A stretch of 64,000 nucleotides of DNA from Massilia solisilvae (GCF_024753215.1 NZ_JANUGV010000001.1:1240001-1304000); one strand, 5' to 3'; counted from the first letter of the stretch, positions 25,665-34,999 are shown. A program made the numbers and translations. The notes: generated from the sequence alone by a model not told the origin.

Positions 25665-26888
25665 TCAGATGACGCCCTTGTCGCGCAGCGCCTTGATCTC
25701 TTCGTCGGCCATGCCGCCCAGCGTGGACAGCACGTCCTGCGTGTGCTGGCCGAGCAGGGGCGGGGCGGTGCGATAGGCGATCGGCGTGCCCGAGAACTTG
25801 ATCGGGTTGGCCACGGACGGCACCGTGCCCGACTGCGGGTGCGGCAGGTCCACCTTCATCTTGCGGTGTTTGACCTGCGGGTGCTCGAAGGTCTGCGCGA
25901 TGTTGTTGATCGGGCCGGACGGCACGCCGGCCGCTTCCAGCGGGGCGACCCATTCGGCGGTGGTGCGCGTCAGCAGCACTTCCTGCAGCATGGGCACCAG
26001 CACTTCGCGATTCCTGACCCGGTTGGCGTTGGTGGCGAAACGCTCGTCCGTGGCCAGTTGCGGGCAGCCGGCGATGTCGCAGAACTTGGCGAACTGGCGG
26101 TCATTGCCAACCGCAAGGACCAGGTGGCCGTCGCTCGAGCGGAACACCTGGTACGGCACGATGTTGGCGTGCGCATTGCCCTGGCGCTTGGGGATCACGC
26201 CGGACACCAGGTAGTTCATGTTCATGTTGGCCATGGCCGCCACCTGCACATCCAGCAGCGCCATGTCGATGTACTGACCCTCGCCCGACTTGTGGCGGTT
26301 CTCCAGTGCCGCGAGGATTGCGACGCTCGAATACATGCCCGTCATGAGGTCCGAAAAGGCGACGCCGAGCTTTTGCGGGCCGCCGCCCGGCAGGTCGTCG
26401 CGCTCGCCGGTGATGCTCATCAGGCCGCCCATGCCCTGGATGATGAAGTCGTAGCCGGCAAAGCTGGACATCGGGCCGGTTTGGCCGAACCCGGTGACCG
26501 AGCAGTACACCAGGCGCGGATTCAGTTCCTTCAGGTGGTCGTACGACAGGCCGTAGCGCGCCATGTCGCCCACTTTGTAGTTCTCGATGAAGACGTCGCT
26601 CTCGAGCGCGAGCTTGCGCACGATGGCCTGGCCCTCGGGCGTCGAAATATCCAGGGTGACGGATTTCTTGCCGCGGTTGGCCGACAGGAAGTAGGCCGAC
26701 TCGCGCGTGTCCTTGCCGTCCTGGTCCTTCAGGTAGGGCGGGCCCCAGGCGCGGGTGTCGTCCCCGCTGCCCGGACGCTCGATCTTGATCACCTCGGCGC
26801 CGAGGTCCGCCAGCAGCTGGGAAGCCCAGGGACCGGCGAGGACGCGCGTCAGGTCGAGGACGCGGATATGTGACAGTGCTCCCGACAT
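25665..26888 (-). CDS. CaiB/BaiF family III CoA-transferase
   Basis: The 407-aa protein starts at the ATG after AAAGGAGAACCTCTG. Family III features: [20 protein letters not shown], the nucleophilic Asp in [20 protein letters not shown], and [15 protein letters not shown] [12 protein letters not shown]. Enzymes of this type move CoA between carboxylic acids. In this operon it would activate the incoming acid (for example adipate from succinyl-CoA), replacing the DcaIJ-type transferase known in Acinetobacter. Substrate is inferred. Confidence 0.9.
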   Translation of the reverse strand: MSGALSHIRVLDLTRVLAGPWASQLLADLGAEVIKIERPGSGDDTRAWGPPYLKDQDGKDTRESAYFLSANRGKKSVTLDISTPEGQAIVRKLALESDVFIENYKVGDMARYGLSYDHLKELNPRLVYCSVTGFGQTGPMSSFAGYDFIIQGMGGLMSITGERDDLPGGGPQKLGVAFSDLMTGMYSSVAILAALENRHKSGEGQYIDMALLDVQVAAMANMNMNYLVSGVIPKRQGNAHANIVPYQVFRSSDGHLVLAVGNDRQFAKFCDIAGCPQLATDERFATNANRVRNREVLVPMLQEVLLTRTTAEWVAPLEAAGVPSGPINNIAQTFEHPQVKHRKMKVDLPHPQSGTVPSVANPIKFSGTPIAYRTAPPLLGQHTQDVLSTLGGMADEEIKALRDKGVI

Positions 26889-26902
26889 CAGAGGTTCTCC
26901 TT

Positions 26903-28105
26903 TCAGACTCGTTCGATGACGACGGCCAGGCCCTGGCCAACGCCGATGCACAGGCTCAGGACGGCATAGCGGCCGTTGCGGCGTTCCAGTTCGCGCGCGG
27001 CGTTCAGCGCCAGTCGCGCGCCCGATGCGCCAAGCGGGTGGCCGACCGCGATCGCGCCGCCGTTCGGGTTCACGCGCGGGTCGTCGAACGCCACGCCCAT
27101 CAATTTGAGGCAGCCGAGCATCTGGGCCGCGAAGGCTTCGTTGATCTCGATGACGTCCATGTCGGCCAGCGTCAGGCCGGCGCGCTCGAGCGCTTTCGGG
27201 ATCGCGTAGGCCGGGCCCACGCCCATGACGCGCGGCTCGACGCCAATCGCGGCGCCGGCCAGGATGCGCGCCATCGGCCTGGCGCCGGCCTTCTCGCCCA
27301 CCGCGCGGCTGCCGATGAACATGGCCGCCGCGCCGTCATTTACGCCCGAGGCGTTGCCGGCGGTGGTTACGCCGCCTTCGGACAGCGCCCGCAGTTTCGA
27401 CAGCGATTCGAACGTGGACTCGGGGCGCGGATGCTCGTCTTCGCTCACGATGCGCGGCGGCGTCTTGCGGCCGGTCGGCACTTCAACCGGCATGATCTCG
27501 CCCGCCAAAAAGCCGCTGGCGCGGGCCGCCTCGAAGCGCGCCTGCGACAGGGCGGCAAAGCGGTCGACGTCCTCGCGGCTCAGGTCCAGGTCGCGCGCCA
27601 CGTTGTCGGCGGTCTCCGGCATGGTGTCGTTGCCGTACTGCGCGGTGATGCGCGGGTTGGGGAAGCGCGCACCGATGGCGGAATCGAACACCTTGAACTC
27701 GCGCCCGAAGGCCGACTCGCTCTTGGCCACGACGAACGGCGCGCGGCTCATGCTCTCCACGCCGCCCGCGATGTACAGGTCACCTTCGCCGCTGGTGACG
27801 GCGCGCGCGGCGTCCAGCACCGCGGCCAGGCCGCTGGAGCACAGGCGGTTGACGGTCTGGCCGGGAATGGTGTGCGGCAGTCCGGACAGCAGCACCGCGT
27901 GGCGCGCGATGTTGCGGCTGTCTTCGCCGGCCTGGCAGGCGCAGCCGAGGATGACGTCTTCGATCTGGTTCGCTTCAAACGGGGAGGATTCCACCAGCTT
28001 GCGGATCACGGAGGCGATCAGGTCGTCCGGACGGACCGGGGCCAGGGCACCGGCAACGCGGCCGAACGGGGTGCGCAGGCCGGAGTAGAGATAAGCGTCG
28101 AGCAT
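26903..28105 (-). CDS. Thiolase, 3-oxoadipyl-CoA (PcaF/PaaJ) type
   Basis: The 400-aa enzyme has the acylating Cys89 (TVNRLCSSG), the GHPLGASGAR histidine and the second cysteine in LCIGVGQG. Subfamily hints are RTPFGR, VRPDDL, GCACQAGEDSRNIAR and ESAFGREFKVFD, which follow the PcaF/PaaJ pattern rather than biosynthetic thiolases. It would split 3-oxoadipyl-CoA into succinyl-CoA and acetyl-CoA. It is 14 bp before the CoA-transferase but 128 bp after the dehydrogenase, because a REP-like repeat intervenes. Confidence 0.92.
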   Translation of the reverse strand: MLDAYLYSGLRTPFGRVAGALAPVRPDDLIASVIRKLVESSPFEANQIEDVILGCACQAGEDSRNIARHAVLLSGLPHTIPGQTVNRLCSSGLAAVLDAARAVTSGEGDLYIAGGVESMSRAPFVVAKSESAFGREFKVFDSAIGARFPNPRITAQYGNDTMPETADNVARDLDLSREDVDRFAALSQARFEAARASGFLAGEIMPVEVPTGRKTPPRIVSEDEHPRPESTFESLSKLRALSEGGVTTAGNASGVNDGAAAMFIGSRAVGEKAGARPMARILAGAAIGVEPRVMGVGPAYAIPKALERAGLTLADMDVIEINEAFAAQMLGCLKLMGVAFDDPRVNPNGGAIAVGHPLGASGARLALNAARELERRNGRYAVLSLCIGVGQGLAVVIERV

Positions 28106-28126
28106 ATTGTTTTCCTTGAGATTGGG

Positions 28127-28229
28127 GTAGGGGGGCAGGTTTTCCTGCCCACGCGTTCAACGGCACGGCGAGCAATCGTGTCGCTCACGCGGCGGTTGAA
28201 CGCGTGGGCGGGAGACCCGCCCAGCTACG
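28127..28229. repeat. REP-like palindromic pair inside the beta-oxidation operon
   Basis: Left arm GTAGGGGGGCAGGTTTTCCT then GCCCACGCGTTCAA; right arm TTGAACGCGTGGGCGGGAGA then CCCGCCCAGCTAC. Arms are inverted, about 35 bp of unrelated sequence between. It separates the dehydrogenase stop from the thiolase start and could stabilise or attenuate the message. Confidence 0.85.
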
Positions 28230-28233
28230 ATGT

Positions 28234-29742
28234 TCAGTTGTCGGGGGTGAGCAGCGACACGCCCAGCATGGCGCGGCGCTTGAGCCACGGGCTGGGACGG
28301 TAGCGCGGGTCGCGGTAGAAGTCGAACAGGCCATCCAGGATGCGCAGGATGGACGCCGCGCCCAGCGCATCGCCCATCGCCAGCGGCCCTTTCGGGTAGC
28401 CCAGGCCAAGCGTGACTGCCTTGTCGATGTCTTCCGGCGTCGCGATGCCTTGCTGCGCGATGTCGGCGCCGATGTTGACGATGGTGGCGACCACGCGCTG
28501 GCACACCAGGCCCGCGCTGTCGCGCACCACCGAGACCGGCACGCCGTCGGACGCGAACAGTCCATGAGCGGCGTCGCGGAAGGCGGTGGCAGTCAGCGGC
28601 GTGGTCATCAGCGTGCGGCGGCCGGCCAGGAACAGCGGATCCAGCGCCACGGTGCGGCTCGGGTCGAGCTGGGCGGCGACCGTGCAACTGGTGGCATCCT
28701 GGCCCACCGGCAGCACCAGGCACAGCGAGCCGTCGGCCGGGCGCGCGCCGGTGTCGCGCGCGGCGCCGAGCTGGTCGAGCAGCTCGCTGACGGCCGGGAA
28801 AGCCGCCGCGTCCGCCGCGCCCAGCCAGACAGGGGTGGAGGTACGGGGCGGCACCGCGGCTTCGGCCACGTCCTGCTTCTGGCCGTCCTCGTAGCGGTAG
28901 AAGCCGCGCTGGCTCTTGCGGCCCAGCAGCCCGGCCGCCAGGCGCTGGCGCGCAATCGGCGAGGGGCGGAAGCGCGGTTCCTGGTAATACTGGTCGTAGA
29001 TCGATTCCATCACCGGCTGCGACACGTCGAGCCCGGTCAGGTCCAGCAGCTCGAACGGGCCCATGCGAAAGCCGGCGGCCTGGCGCAGGATGCGGTCCAC
29101 TTCCGGATGCGGTGCGATGCTTTCGCCCAGGATGCGCAGCGACTCCGTCAGGTAGCCGCGGCCGGCGTGGTTGACGATGAAACCGGGGGTGTCGCTGGCG
29201 CGCACCGGGGTGTGCTTCATCTGGCGCGCGATCGCGACCAGCTGGTCGGCCACCGGCGCGTCGGTCAGCGGGCCGGCGATCACCTCGACGATTTTCATCA
29301 AGGGCACGGGGCTGAAGAAGTGGAAGCCCGCCACGCGGCCAGGCGTTTTGCAGGCGGCGGCAATCGCGGTGACCGACAGCGACGAGGTGTTGGTAGCCAG
29401 GATGCAGTCCGGGCCGACCACGGCCTCGAGCTGGCGGAACAGTTCCTGCTTGACGTCCAGCTTTTCGACGATCGCCTCGATCACCGTGGTGCACGGGGCC
29501 AGGTCGGCCAGTGCCGAGGCGACGGACAGGCGCGCGCACGCATCCGCCACGTCCTGCGCGCCGATCTTGCCTTTGTCGGCGAGCTTTTGCAGCGTGGCGC
29601 CGATGGCCGTGCGCGCTTCCTCGGCGCCGCCCGGGCGGCTGTCATGCAGGATCACGGGAATGCCGCCCTGGATGGCGATCTGGGCGATGCCGCGGCCCAT
29701 CAGGCCGCAGCCGACGATGCCGAGAAGGGAAGTTGAACTCAT
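28234..29742 (-). CDS. 3-hydroxyacyl-CoA dehydrogenase, PaaH/PaaC two-domain type
   Basis: The 502-aa protein has an NAD-binding domain (GIVGCGLMGRGIAQ, residues 8-21), catalytic-region sequences FHFFSPVPLMKIVEV and TPGFIVNHAGRGYLTE, then two C-terminal HCDH domains (about 185-280 and 400-495, the second with RVVATIVNIGADIAQQG). This duplicated layout is typical of PaaH/PaaC, which oxidise 3-hydroxyadipyl-CoA. It is 3 bp after the enoyl-CoA hydratase. Confidence 0.92.
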   Translation of the reverse strand: MSSTSLLGIVGCGLMGRGIAQIAIQGGIPVILHDSRPGGAEEARTAIGATLQKLADKGKIGAQDVADACARLSVASALADLAPCTTVIEAIVEKLDVKQELFRQLEAVVGPDCILATNTSSLSVTAIAAACKTPGRVAGFHFFSPVPLMKIVEVIAGPLTDAPVADQLVAIARQMKHTPVRASDTPGFIVNHAGRGYLTESLRILGESIAPHPEVDRILRQAAGFRMGPFELLDLTGLDVSQPVMESIYDQYYQEPRFRPSPIARQRLAAGLLGRKSQRGFYRYEDGQKQDVAEAAVPPRTSTPVWLGAADAAAFPAVSELLDQLGAARDTGARPADGSLCLVLPVGQDATSCTVAAQLDPSRTVALDPLFLAGRRTLMTTPLTATAFRDAAHGLFASDGVPVSVVRDSAGLVCQRVVATIVNIGADIAQQGIATPEDIDKAVTLGLGYPKGPLAMGDALGAASILRILDGLFDFYRDPRYRPSPWLKRRAMLGVSLLTPDN

Positions 29743-29745
29743 TGC

Positions 29746-30516
29746 TTATTGTCCTGTGTAGCTGGGTTTGCGTTTTTCGAAGAAGGCGCGCATGCCTTCT
29801 TTCTGGTCCTGGCTGGCGAACAGCAGGTGGAAGGCTTTGCGCTCGAGCATCAGCGCGGCGTCGAGCGAGGCATCTTGCCCCGCCAGCAACACTTCCTTGA
29901 TCTGGGCGGCGGCCAGCGGCGGCATGGCGGCGATGGTGCGCGCCAGTTCCAGCGCGCGTTCCTGCACCTTGGCGTCCTCCACCACCTCGCTGGCCAGGCC
30001 CGCGGCGAACGCTTCGCGGCCGCTGATCGGCAGGCCGGTCAGCAGCATCTTCATTGCCTGGAACTTGCCGATGGCGCGGGTCAGGCGCTGCGTGCCGCCG
30101 GCGCCGGGCATGATGCCGACCTTGATTTCGGGCTGCGCGAACGAGGCATTCTCCCCGGCCACGATGATGTCGGCATGCATGGCGAGCTCGCAGCCGCCGC
30201 CCCAGGCATAGCCGTTGACGGCGGCGATCACTGGCTTGGGACAGCCGGCGATCGCCTGCCACAGGCGCTGCACCTGGCGCAGGTGCATCTCGATCGCGGT
30301 GGCGTCGGCAATGTCGCGCAGGTCGGCGCCGGCCGCAAAGACCTTGTCGCCGCCGGTGACGATGATGCAGCGGATGTCGGGGTCCTGGCCGAGGGCGCTG
30401 AAATGCTCCGCCAGTTGCCGGCGCACCGACTGGTTGAGCGCGTTACGTACTTCGGGACGGTTGATGCAAAGGCTTGCAATGCCCGGTTCCGGGCGGGAGA
30501 GGAGAATCTCTGTCAT
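29746..30516 (-). CDS. Enoyl-CoA hydratase/isomerase family protein
   Basis: The 256-aa crotonase has both catalytic glutamates of true hydratases: Glu110 in WGGGCELAM and Glu130 in FAQPEIKVG. The oxyanion-hole segment is AAGADLRDI. The ATG follows AGGAGAATCTCTGTC-type context within the start region of a divergent promoter. First gene of the leftward operon. It should hydrate the 2,3-dehydro acyl-CoA made by the divergent dehydrogenase. Confidence 0.93.
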   Translation of the reverse strand: MTEILLSRPEPGIASLCINRPEVRNALNQSVRRQLAEHFSALGQDPDIRCIIVTGGDKVFAAGADLRDIADATAIEMHLRQVQRLWQAIAGCPKPVIAAVNGYAWGGGCELAMHADIIVAGENASFAQPEIKVGIMPGAGGTQRLTRAIGKFQAMKMLLTGLPISGREAFAAGLASEVVEDAKVQERALELARTIAAMPPLAAAQIKEVLLAGQDASLDAALMLERKAFHLLFASQDQKEGMRAFFEKRKPSYTGQ

Positions 30517-30525
30517 GGTGAGTTG

Positions 30526-30551
30526 GTTCGCACCGCGAACCGTGGGTTCGC
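30526..30551. promoter_or_regulatory. IclR-type operator next to the enoyl-CoA hydratase gene
   Basis: GTTCGCACCGCGAAC (30526-30540) is a perfect 6-3-6 palindrome, and an extra half-site GTTCGC follows at 30546-30551. It starts 10 bp upstream of the hydratase ATG, in the 311-bp divergent gap. IclR-family regulators of aromatic and dicarboxylate genes bind such short palindromes. Confidence 0.55.
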
Positions 30552-30709
30552 AAAAGGATGAATGCCAGCCAGAATATTTAAAGTTTTCGGGCTTGTAAAG
30601 GGCCGGGCCGCGCGGCTCCATTTTTGAGCAAGCCGCGGTCCGCTTGGCGGAACGGGCTGCGCGCAATCAATGCACAGTTGACAAGTTTTCGTGGCAAAAA
30701 AGCCGCGTG

Positions 30710-30747
30710 GTTCGCACTGCGAATTAGCGGTTTGAAAATACTTGACA
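30710..30747 (+). promoter_or_regulatory. Second IclR-type operator and -35 element before the regulator
   Basis: GTTCGCACTGCGAAT (30710-30724) repeats the palindrome at 30526 with two changes. A consensus -35 TTGACA follows at 30742-30747; no clear -10 was found at standard spacing. This would place regulator, dehydrogenase and transporter under the same control as the hydratase operon. Confidence 0.5.
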
Positions 30748-30827
30748 TCATCAGAAATGATATGACAGCATCCGTTCCCATAAAGACCGGCGAAACCCGC
30801 GGCAACAAACACAAAACAGGAGCAGTC

Positions 30828-31631
30828 ATGAGCGAAACCGATATCGAACATTTCGACGATGATGGGCAGGGGAAGGACCGCCAATTTGTGACTGCGCTGG
30901 CGCGCGGACTGGAACTGCTGCGCTGCTTCAAACCGCGGGAACGGTATCTCGGCATCACCGAACTGGCGCGTCGCTCCGGCATCCCCAAGCCGAGCGTGTC
31001 GCGGCTGGCGGGCACCCTGGCCAAGCTGGGCTATCTCGATTTTTCGGCCGAGCTGGGCAAGTACCGGCTGGGCGCCGGCGTGCTGTCGCTGGGCTACTCG
31101 ATGCTGTCGAACGTGGATGTGCGCGAGGTAGCCAAGCCCTTCATGCAGGAGCTGGCCGAGCACTCGCAGGCGTCGGTGTCGATCGGCATGCGCGACCGCC
31201 TGAGCATGGTGTACGTGGAATCGATCCGCAGCAGCTCGCCGATCATCCTGCAACGCGGCATCGGCACCCGCCTGCCGATCGCGACCACCGGCATGGGCCG
31301 CGCCTATCTGGCCGGGTTGCCGGAAGAAGAACGGAATTTTTTGCTGGACCAGATCCGGCTGCGCGCCGGCACCGAGTGGCCGCAGGTCAAGGCCGGCATC
31401 GAACAGGGCCTGCGCGATTACGCCGAGCGCGGCTTCTGCATTTCGATGAGCGACTGGGACAAGGCCACCTCCGGGGTGGGCGTCCCGTTCACCAATCCCG
31501 ACGGAACGGTGATCGCGTTCAACTGCGGTGGTCCGGCCTTCATGCTCACCCGCGAGCTGCTCGAGAACGACATCGGGCCGCGGCTGGTGAGCCTGGTTAA
31601 ACGTGTTAGCGGCGCAATGGGCCGCATTTAG
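30828..31631 (+). CDS. IclR-family transcriptional regulator
   Basis: The 267-aa protein has an N-terminal winged helix (RGLELLRCFKPRERYLGITE, SGIPKPSVSRLAGTLAKLG) and a C-terminal ligand-binding domain (ASVSIGMRDRLSMVYVES, LPIATTGMGRAYLAG, GVGVPF). IclR proteins such as PcaR, PobR and DcaR respond to aromatic or dicarboxylic acids. The ATG at 30828 follows CAGGAGCAGTC; the frame is open further upstream but overlaps the operators. It is 11 bp from the acyl-CoA dehydrogenase, so it likely controls both divergent arms. Confidence 0.93.
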   Translation: MSETDIEHFDDDGQGKDRQFVTALARGLELLRCFKPRERYLGITELARRSGIPKPSVSRLAGTLAKLGYLDFSAELGKYRLGAGVLSLGYSMLSNVDVREVAKPFMQELAEHSQASVSIGMRDRLSMVYVESIRSSSPIILQRGIGTRLPIATTGMGRAYLAGLPEEERNFLLDQIRLRAGTEWPQVKAGIEQGLRDYAERGFCISMSDWDKATSGVGVPFTNPDGTVIAFNCGGPAFMLTRELLENDIGPRLVSLVKRVSGAMGRI

Positions 31632-31642
31632 AAGGAAGAAGC

Positions 31643-32797
31643 ATGATTCGCGATCAAGAAACCCTCAATGTCCTGCTCGACACCCTGTCCCGCTTCGTGC
31701 GCGAACGGCTGGTGCCGGCCGAGAACGAGGTGGCTGAAACCGACCAGATCCCGGCCGACATCGTGGCCGAGATGCGGGACATCGGCCTGTTCGGCCTGTG
31801 CATCCCCGAGGAATACGGCGGCCTGGGGCTGACGATGGAAGAGGAGGTGCTGGTCGCTTTCGAGATCGCCAAGACCTCGCCGGCGTTCCGCTCGCTAATC
31901 GGCACCAACAACGGCATCGGCTCGCAGGGCCTGATCGTCGACGGCACCGAAGAACAGAAGAACCATTACCTGCCCAAGCTTGCCTCGGGCGAACTGATCG
32001 CGTCGTTCGCGCTCACCGAGCCGGGCTCGGGTTCGGACGCGGCCTCGCTGCGCACCAGCGCGCGGCGCGATGGCGATCATTACGTCATCAACGGTACCAA
32101 GCGCTTCATCACCAACGCACCGGAAGCGGGCGTATTTACGGTGATGGCGCGCACCAACCCGGACATCAAGGGCGCAGGCGGCATTACGGCCTTCATCGTC
32201 GAGAAGGGCACGCCGGGCCTGAACATTGGCAAGACCGACAAGAAGATGGGCCAGAAGGGCGCGCATACCAGCGACGTCATCTTCGAGGATTGCCGCGTGC
32301 CGGCCGCCAACATCATCGGCGGCAAGGAAGGTGTCGGCTTCAAGACCGCGATGAAGGTGCTGGACAAGGGCCGGCTGCACATCGCCGCGATCTGCGTGGG
32401 CGCGGCCGAGCGCATGCTCGACGATGCGCTGCGCTACGCCATGGAGCGCCAGCAGTTTGGCAAGCCGATCGCCGAGTTCCAGCTGATCCAGGCCATGCTG
32501 GCCGACAGCAAGGCGGAAATCTACGCCGCCCGTTCCATGGTGCTCGATGCGGCGCGCCGCCGCGACAGCAAGCAGGATATTTCTACCGAAGCAGCGTGCT
32601 GCAAGATGTTTGCCTCGGAAATGTGCGGCCGCGTGGCCGACCGCGCGGTGCAGATCCACGGCGGCGCCGGCTATGTCTCGGAATACGCGATCGAGCGCTT
32701 CTACCGCGACGTGCGCCTGTTCCGCATCTACGAGGGCACGACCCAGGTCCAGCAGCTGGTCATCGCCCGCAACATGATCAAGCACGCACAGCTGTAA
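31643..32797 (+). CDS. Acyl-CoA dehydrogenase
   Basis: The 384-aa flavoenzyme shows N-terminal helices, the FAD/substrate segment FALTEPGSGSDAASLRT, KRFITNAPEAGVFTVMART, and the catalytic base Glu364 in RIYEGTTQVQQ. Length and motifs fit short/medium-chain dehydrogenases and DcaA-type enzymes. It should introduce the 2,3-double bond and reduce the ETF encoded in the divergent operon. AAGGAAGAAGC precedes the ATG. Confidence 0.95.
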   Translation: MIRDQETLNVLLDTLSRFVRERLVPAENEVAETDQIPADIVAEMRDIGLFGLCIPEEYGGLGLTMEEEVLVAFEIAKTSPAFRSLIGTNNGIGSQGLIVDGTEEQKNHYLPKLASGELIASFALTEPGSGSDAASLRTSARRDGDHYVINGTKRFITNAPEAGVFTVMARTNPDIKGAGGITAFIVEKGTPGLNIGKTDKKMGQKGAHTSDVIFEDCRVPAANIIGGKEGVGFKTAMKVLDKGRLHIAAICVGAAERMLDDALRYAMERQQFGKPIAEFQLIQAMLADSKAEIYAARSMVLDAARRRDSKQDISTEAACCKMFASEMCGRVADRAVQIHGGAGYVSEYAIERFYRDVRLFRIYEGTTQVQQLVIARNMIKHAQL

Positions 32798-32860
32798 ACC
32801 CGAATTTGCAATTGTCGCGCGGTGCCTCCAACGCCGCGCGTGTCTTTTCCCGGAGGAGAA

Positions 32861-34126
32861 ATGGAAGTAGCAGCAAACCGCGCGGTAGTCACCGCGGAAA
32901 ATCAAAAAATATGGGTTGCCGTGTTCATCTTTGCGTTCCTGGCACTGATGATCGATGGGGCGGACCTCATGTTCCTGTCCTATAGCCTGTCCAGCCTGAC
33001 CAAGGAGTTCGGGCTGACCAAGGTGCAGGCCGGCACCCTGGGCAGCGTCACGCTGGCCGGCATGGCCATCGGCGGCATCTTCGGCGGTCTGGCTTCGGAC
33101 CGTTTCGGGCGGGTGCGCACGGTGGTCGCCACGATCATGCTGTTTTCGATCGGTACCGCGGCGCTGGGTACGACCCACAGCTTCGAACAGTTCGCCGTGT
33201 TCCGCTTCCTCGCCTCGCTCGGCCTGGGTGCGGTGTACGTGGTGTCGAACACGCTGATGGCCGAATACGTGCCCACCGAGCGACGCACCACCGTGCTGGG
33301 CAGCCTGCAGGCCGGCTGGTCGGTCGGCTACGTGGTGGCCACGCTGCTCTCTGGCTGGATCCTGCCGACCTACGGCTGGCGCTGGCTGTTCTACATCGCG
33401 ATCATCCCTGTGGTGCTGGCCGTGCTGATGCAACGCATCGTGCCGGAGCCGGCATCGTGGGTCGCATCGCGCCAGAAAGCCCTCGCCGACAAGGCCGCCG
33501 GCATCGTCAGCAGCAAGAAGAAGGAAAGCGCGATGAAGATCATCTTCGCGCACCCGGGTCACCGCCGCATGTTCATCATGTGGTCGCTGGCCGCCGGTTT
33601 CCTGCAGTTCGGCTACTACGGCGTGAACAACTGGATGCCGACCTATCTGGAAAAAGAGCTGCACATGAACTTCAAGGCGATGACCGGCTACATGGTCGGC
33701 ACCTATGTCGCCATGATTCTCGGTAAGATCGTGGCGGGCTGGCTCGCCGACAAGTTCGGCCGCCGCGCCGTGTTTGCCTTCGGCGCGCTCGGCACCGCGG
33801 TGTTCCTGCCGGCCATCGTGTTCTACCACACCCCGGAAAACATCGTGTACCTGCTGATCGTGTTCGGCTTCCTGTACGGCATTCCGTACGGCGTGAACGC
33901 GACGTACATGACCGAAAGCTTCGAGACCTCGATCCGCGGCTCGGCCGTGGGCGGCGCCTACAACGTCGGCCGCATCGGCGCGGCGGTGGCTCCGGCCTGC
34001 ATCGGCTACCTCGCCACCAACGGCTCGATCGGCCTGGGCTTCCTGGTGATGGGCGCGGCGTATTTCCTGTGCGGTATCGTGCCGGCGCTGTTCATCAAGG
34101 AAAAACAGTACGACCCCCAGCAGTAA
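32861..34126 (+). CDS. MFS transporter, AAHS (aromatic acid:H+ symporter) family
   Basis: The 421-aa protein has about 12 hydrophobic segments, the loop 2-3 motif GGLASDRFGRVRTV and the loop 8-9 copy GWLADKFGRRAVF. The helix-1 acidic phrase MIDGADLMFLSYSL matches the D-G-x-D motif of PcaK/BenK/DcaK-type transporters. It probably imports the organic acid degraded by this locus. The ATG follows CGGAGGAGAA. It ends the rightward operon core; a terminator lies 18 bp after the stop. Confidence 0.92.
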   Translation: MEVAANRAVVTAENQKIWVAVFIFAFLALMIDGADLMFLSYSLSSLTKEFGLTKVQAGTLGSVTLAGMAIGGIFGGLASDRFGRVRTVVATIMLFSIGTAALGTTHSFEQFAVFRFLASLGLGAVYVVSNTLMAEYVPTERRTTVLGSLQAGWSVGYVVATLLSGWILPTYGWRWLFYIAIIPVVLAVLMQRIVPEPASWVASRQKALADKAAGIVSSKKKESAMKIIFAHPGHRRMFIMWSLAAGFLQFGYYGVNNWMPTYLEKELHMNFKAMTGYMVGTYVAMILGKIVAGWLADKFGRRAVFAFGALGTAVFLPAIVFYHTPENIVYLLIVFGFLYGIPYGVNATYMTESFETSIRGSAVGGAYNVGRIGAAVAPACIGYLATNGSIGLGFLVMGAAYFLCGIVPALFIKEKQYDPQQ

Positions 34127-34143
34127 TTTAACTGCCTGTTTCA

Positions 34144-34181
34144 GCCGGCCCCTGCATCGCGCACGGGCCGGCTTTGTCTTT
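34144..34181 (+). terminator. Rho-independent terminator after the transporter gene
   Basis: GCCGGCCC (34144-34151) pairs perfectly with GGGCCGGC (34165-34172), with a 13-nt loop, followed by TTTGTCTTTT. It lies between the transporter and the flavin-reductase-like gene, so the latter may have its own promoter or rely on read-through. Confidence 0.8.
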
Positions 34182-34195
34182 TATATGGAGCAGCC

Positions 34196-34849
34196 ATGAC
34201 CATTTCGCTATCCACCTCCGATTTCCAGCCGACCGAGATGTATTTCCTGCTGCGCGACTCCGTCGTGCCGCGCCCGATTGCCTGGGTCTCGACCATTTCA
34301 GCGGACGGGGCGCCCAACATTGCCCCGTTCAGCTTCTTCAACGTCGTTTCGCCGTATCCGCCGGTGCTTGGCTTCAGTTGCGGGCCGCGCGGGGACAACC
34401 ATGCAGGCGAGTGGATACCGAAGGACACGTACACCAATATCCTCGCAACCCGCGAGTTCGTGGTGAACATCGTGCCCGAGCAACTGATGGACGAAATGGT
34501 CCGGACGGCGGCCGACCTGGCGCCCGGTGACAGCGAATTTCGTTATGCCGGCCTGGCCGAGGCGCCCAGCGCCATCGTCAAGCCGCCGCGTGTGGCGCGC
34601 GCGCCGGTTGCGTATGAATGCAAGCTGTACGACATCGTGGACGCCGGTGCGAACAAGTGGATCATGGGCAGCGTGGAGCACGTGCACATCGACGAGGCTG
34701 TGTACGTGGGGCGCAAGGGCGAGCAGAACCATCGCATCGACCTGCTGGAAAAGCTCGAGACCCGGCCGCTGGGGCGACTCGGGCGCGCCAATTACGTGCG
34801 GGTGCGCGAGGTGGAAACCCGGTTGCGTCGCGACGGCCCGAACAGCTGA
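34196..34849 (+). CDS. Flavin-reductase-like FMN-binding protein (DIM6/NTAB type)
   Basis: The 217-aa protein has the split-barrel flavin reductase pattern: SVVPRPIAWVSTISADGAPN, PFSFFNVVSPYPPVLGFS, a TYTNILATREFVVNIV strand and a conserved C-terminal LETRPLGRLGRANYV. Members bind FMN and act as reductases or unknown oxidoreductases; they often accompany aromatic or organic-acid catabolic genes. Direct substrate unknown. Confidence 0.86.
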   Translation: MTISLSTSDFQPTEMYFLLRDSVVPRPIAWVSTISADGAPNIAPFSFFNVVSPYPPVLGFSCGPRGDNHAGEWIPKDTYTNILATREFVVNIVPEQLMDEMVRTAADLAPGDSEFRYAGLAEAPSAIVKPPRVARAPVAYECKLYDIVDAGANKWIMGSVEHVHIDEAVYVGRKGEQNHRIDLLEKLETRPLGRLGRANYVRVREVETRLRRDGPNS

Positions 34850-34999
34850 GTTACAAACCCCCGGCTGCCGCTTCCCAACGTTTCCAAAAAACAGACATTC
34901 GGTCAAGCGTAAACATTGCTTTCTGGAAATGAATGATTTAGTATCTATTATTGCCTAACGGCAAGTTTGTTGAATAATAGAAATTGAACGGGGACAAAT

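Noticed and set aside
34850..34999. Flagellar sigma-28 promoter before cheW
   Set aside because: A TAAA-like element (TAAACATT) is present but no GCCGATAA-like partner lies at the right spacing.
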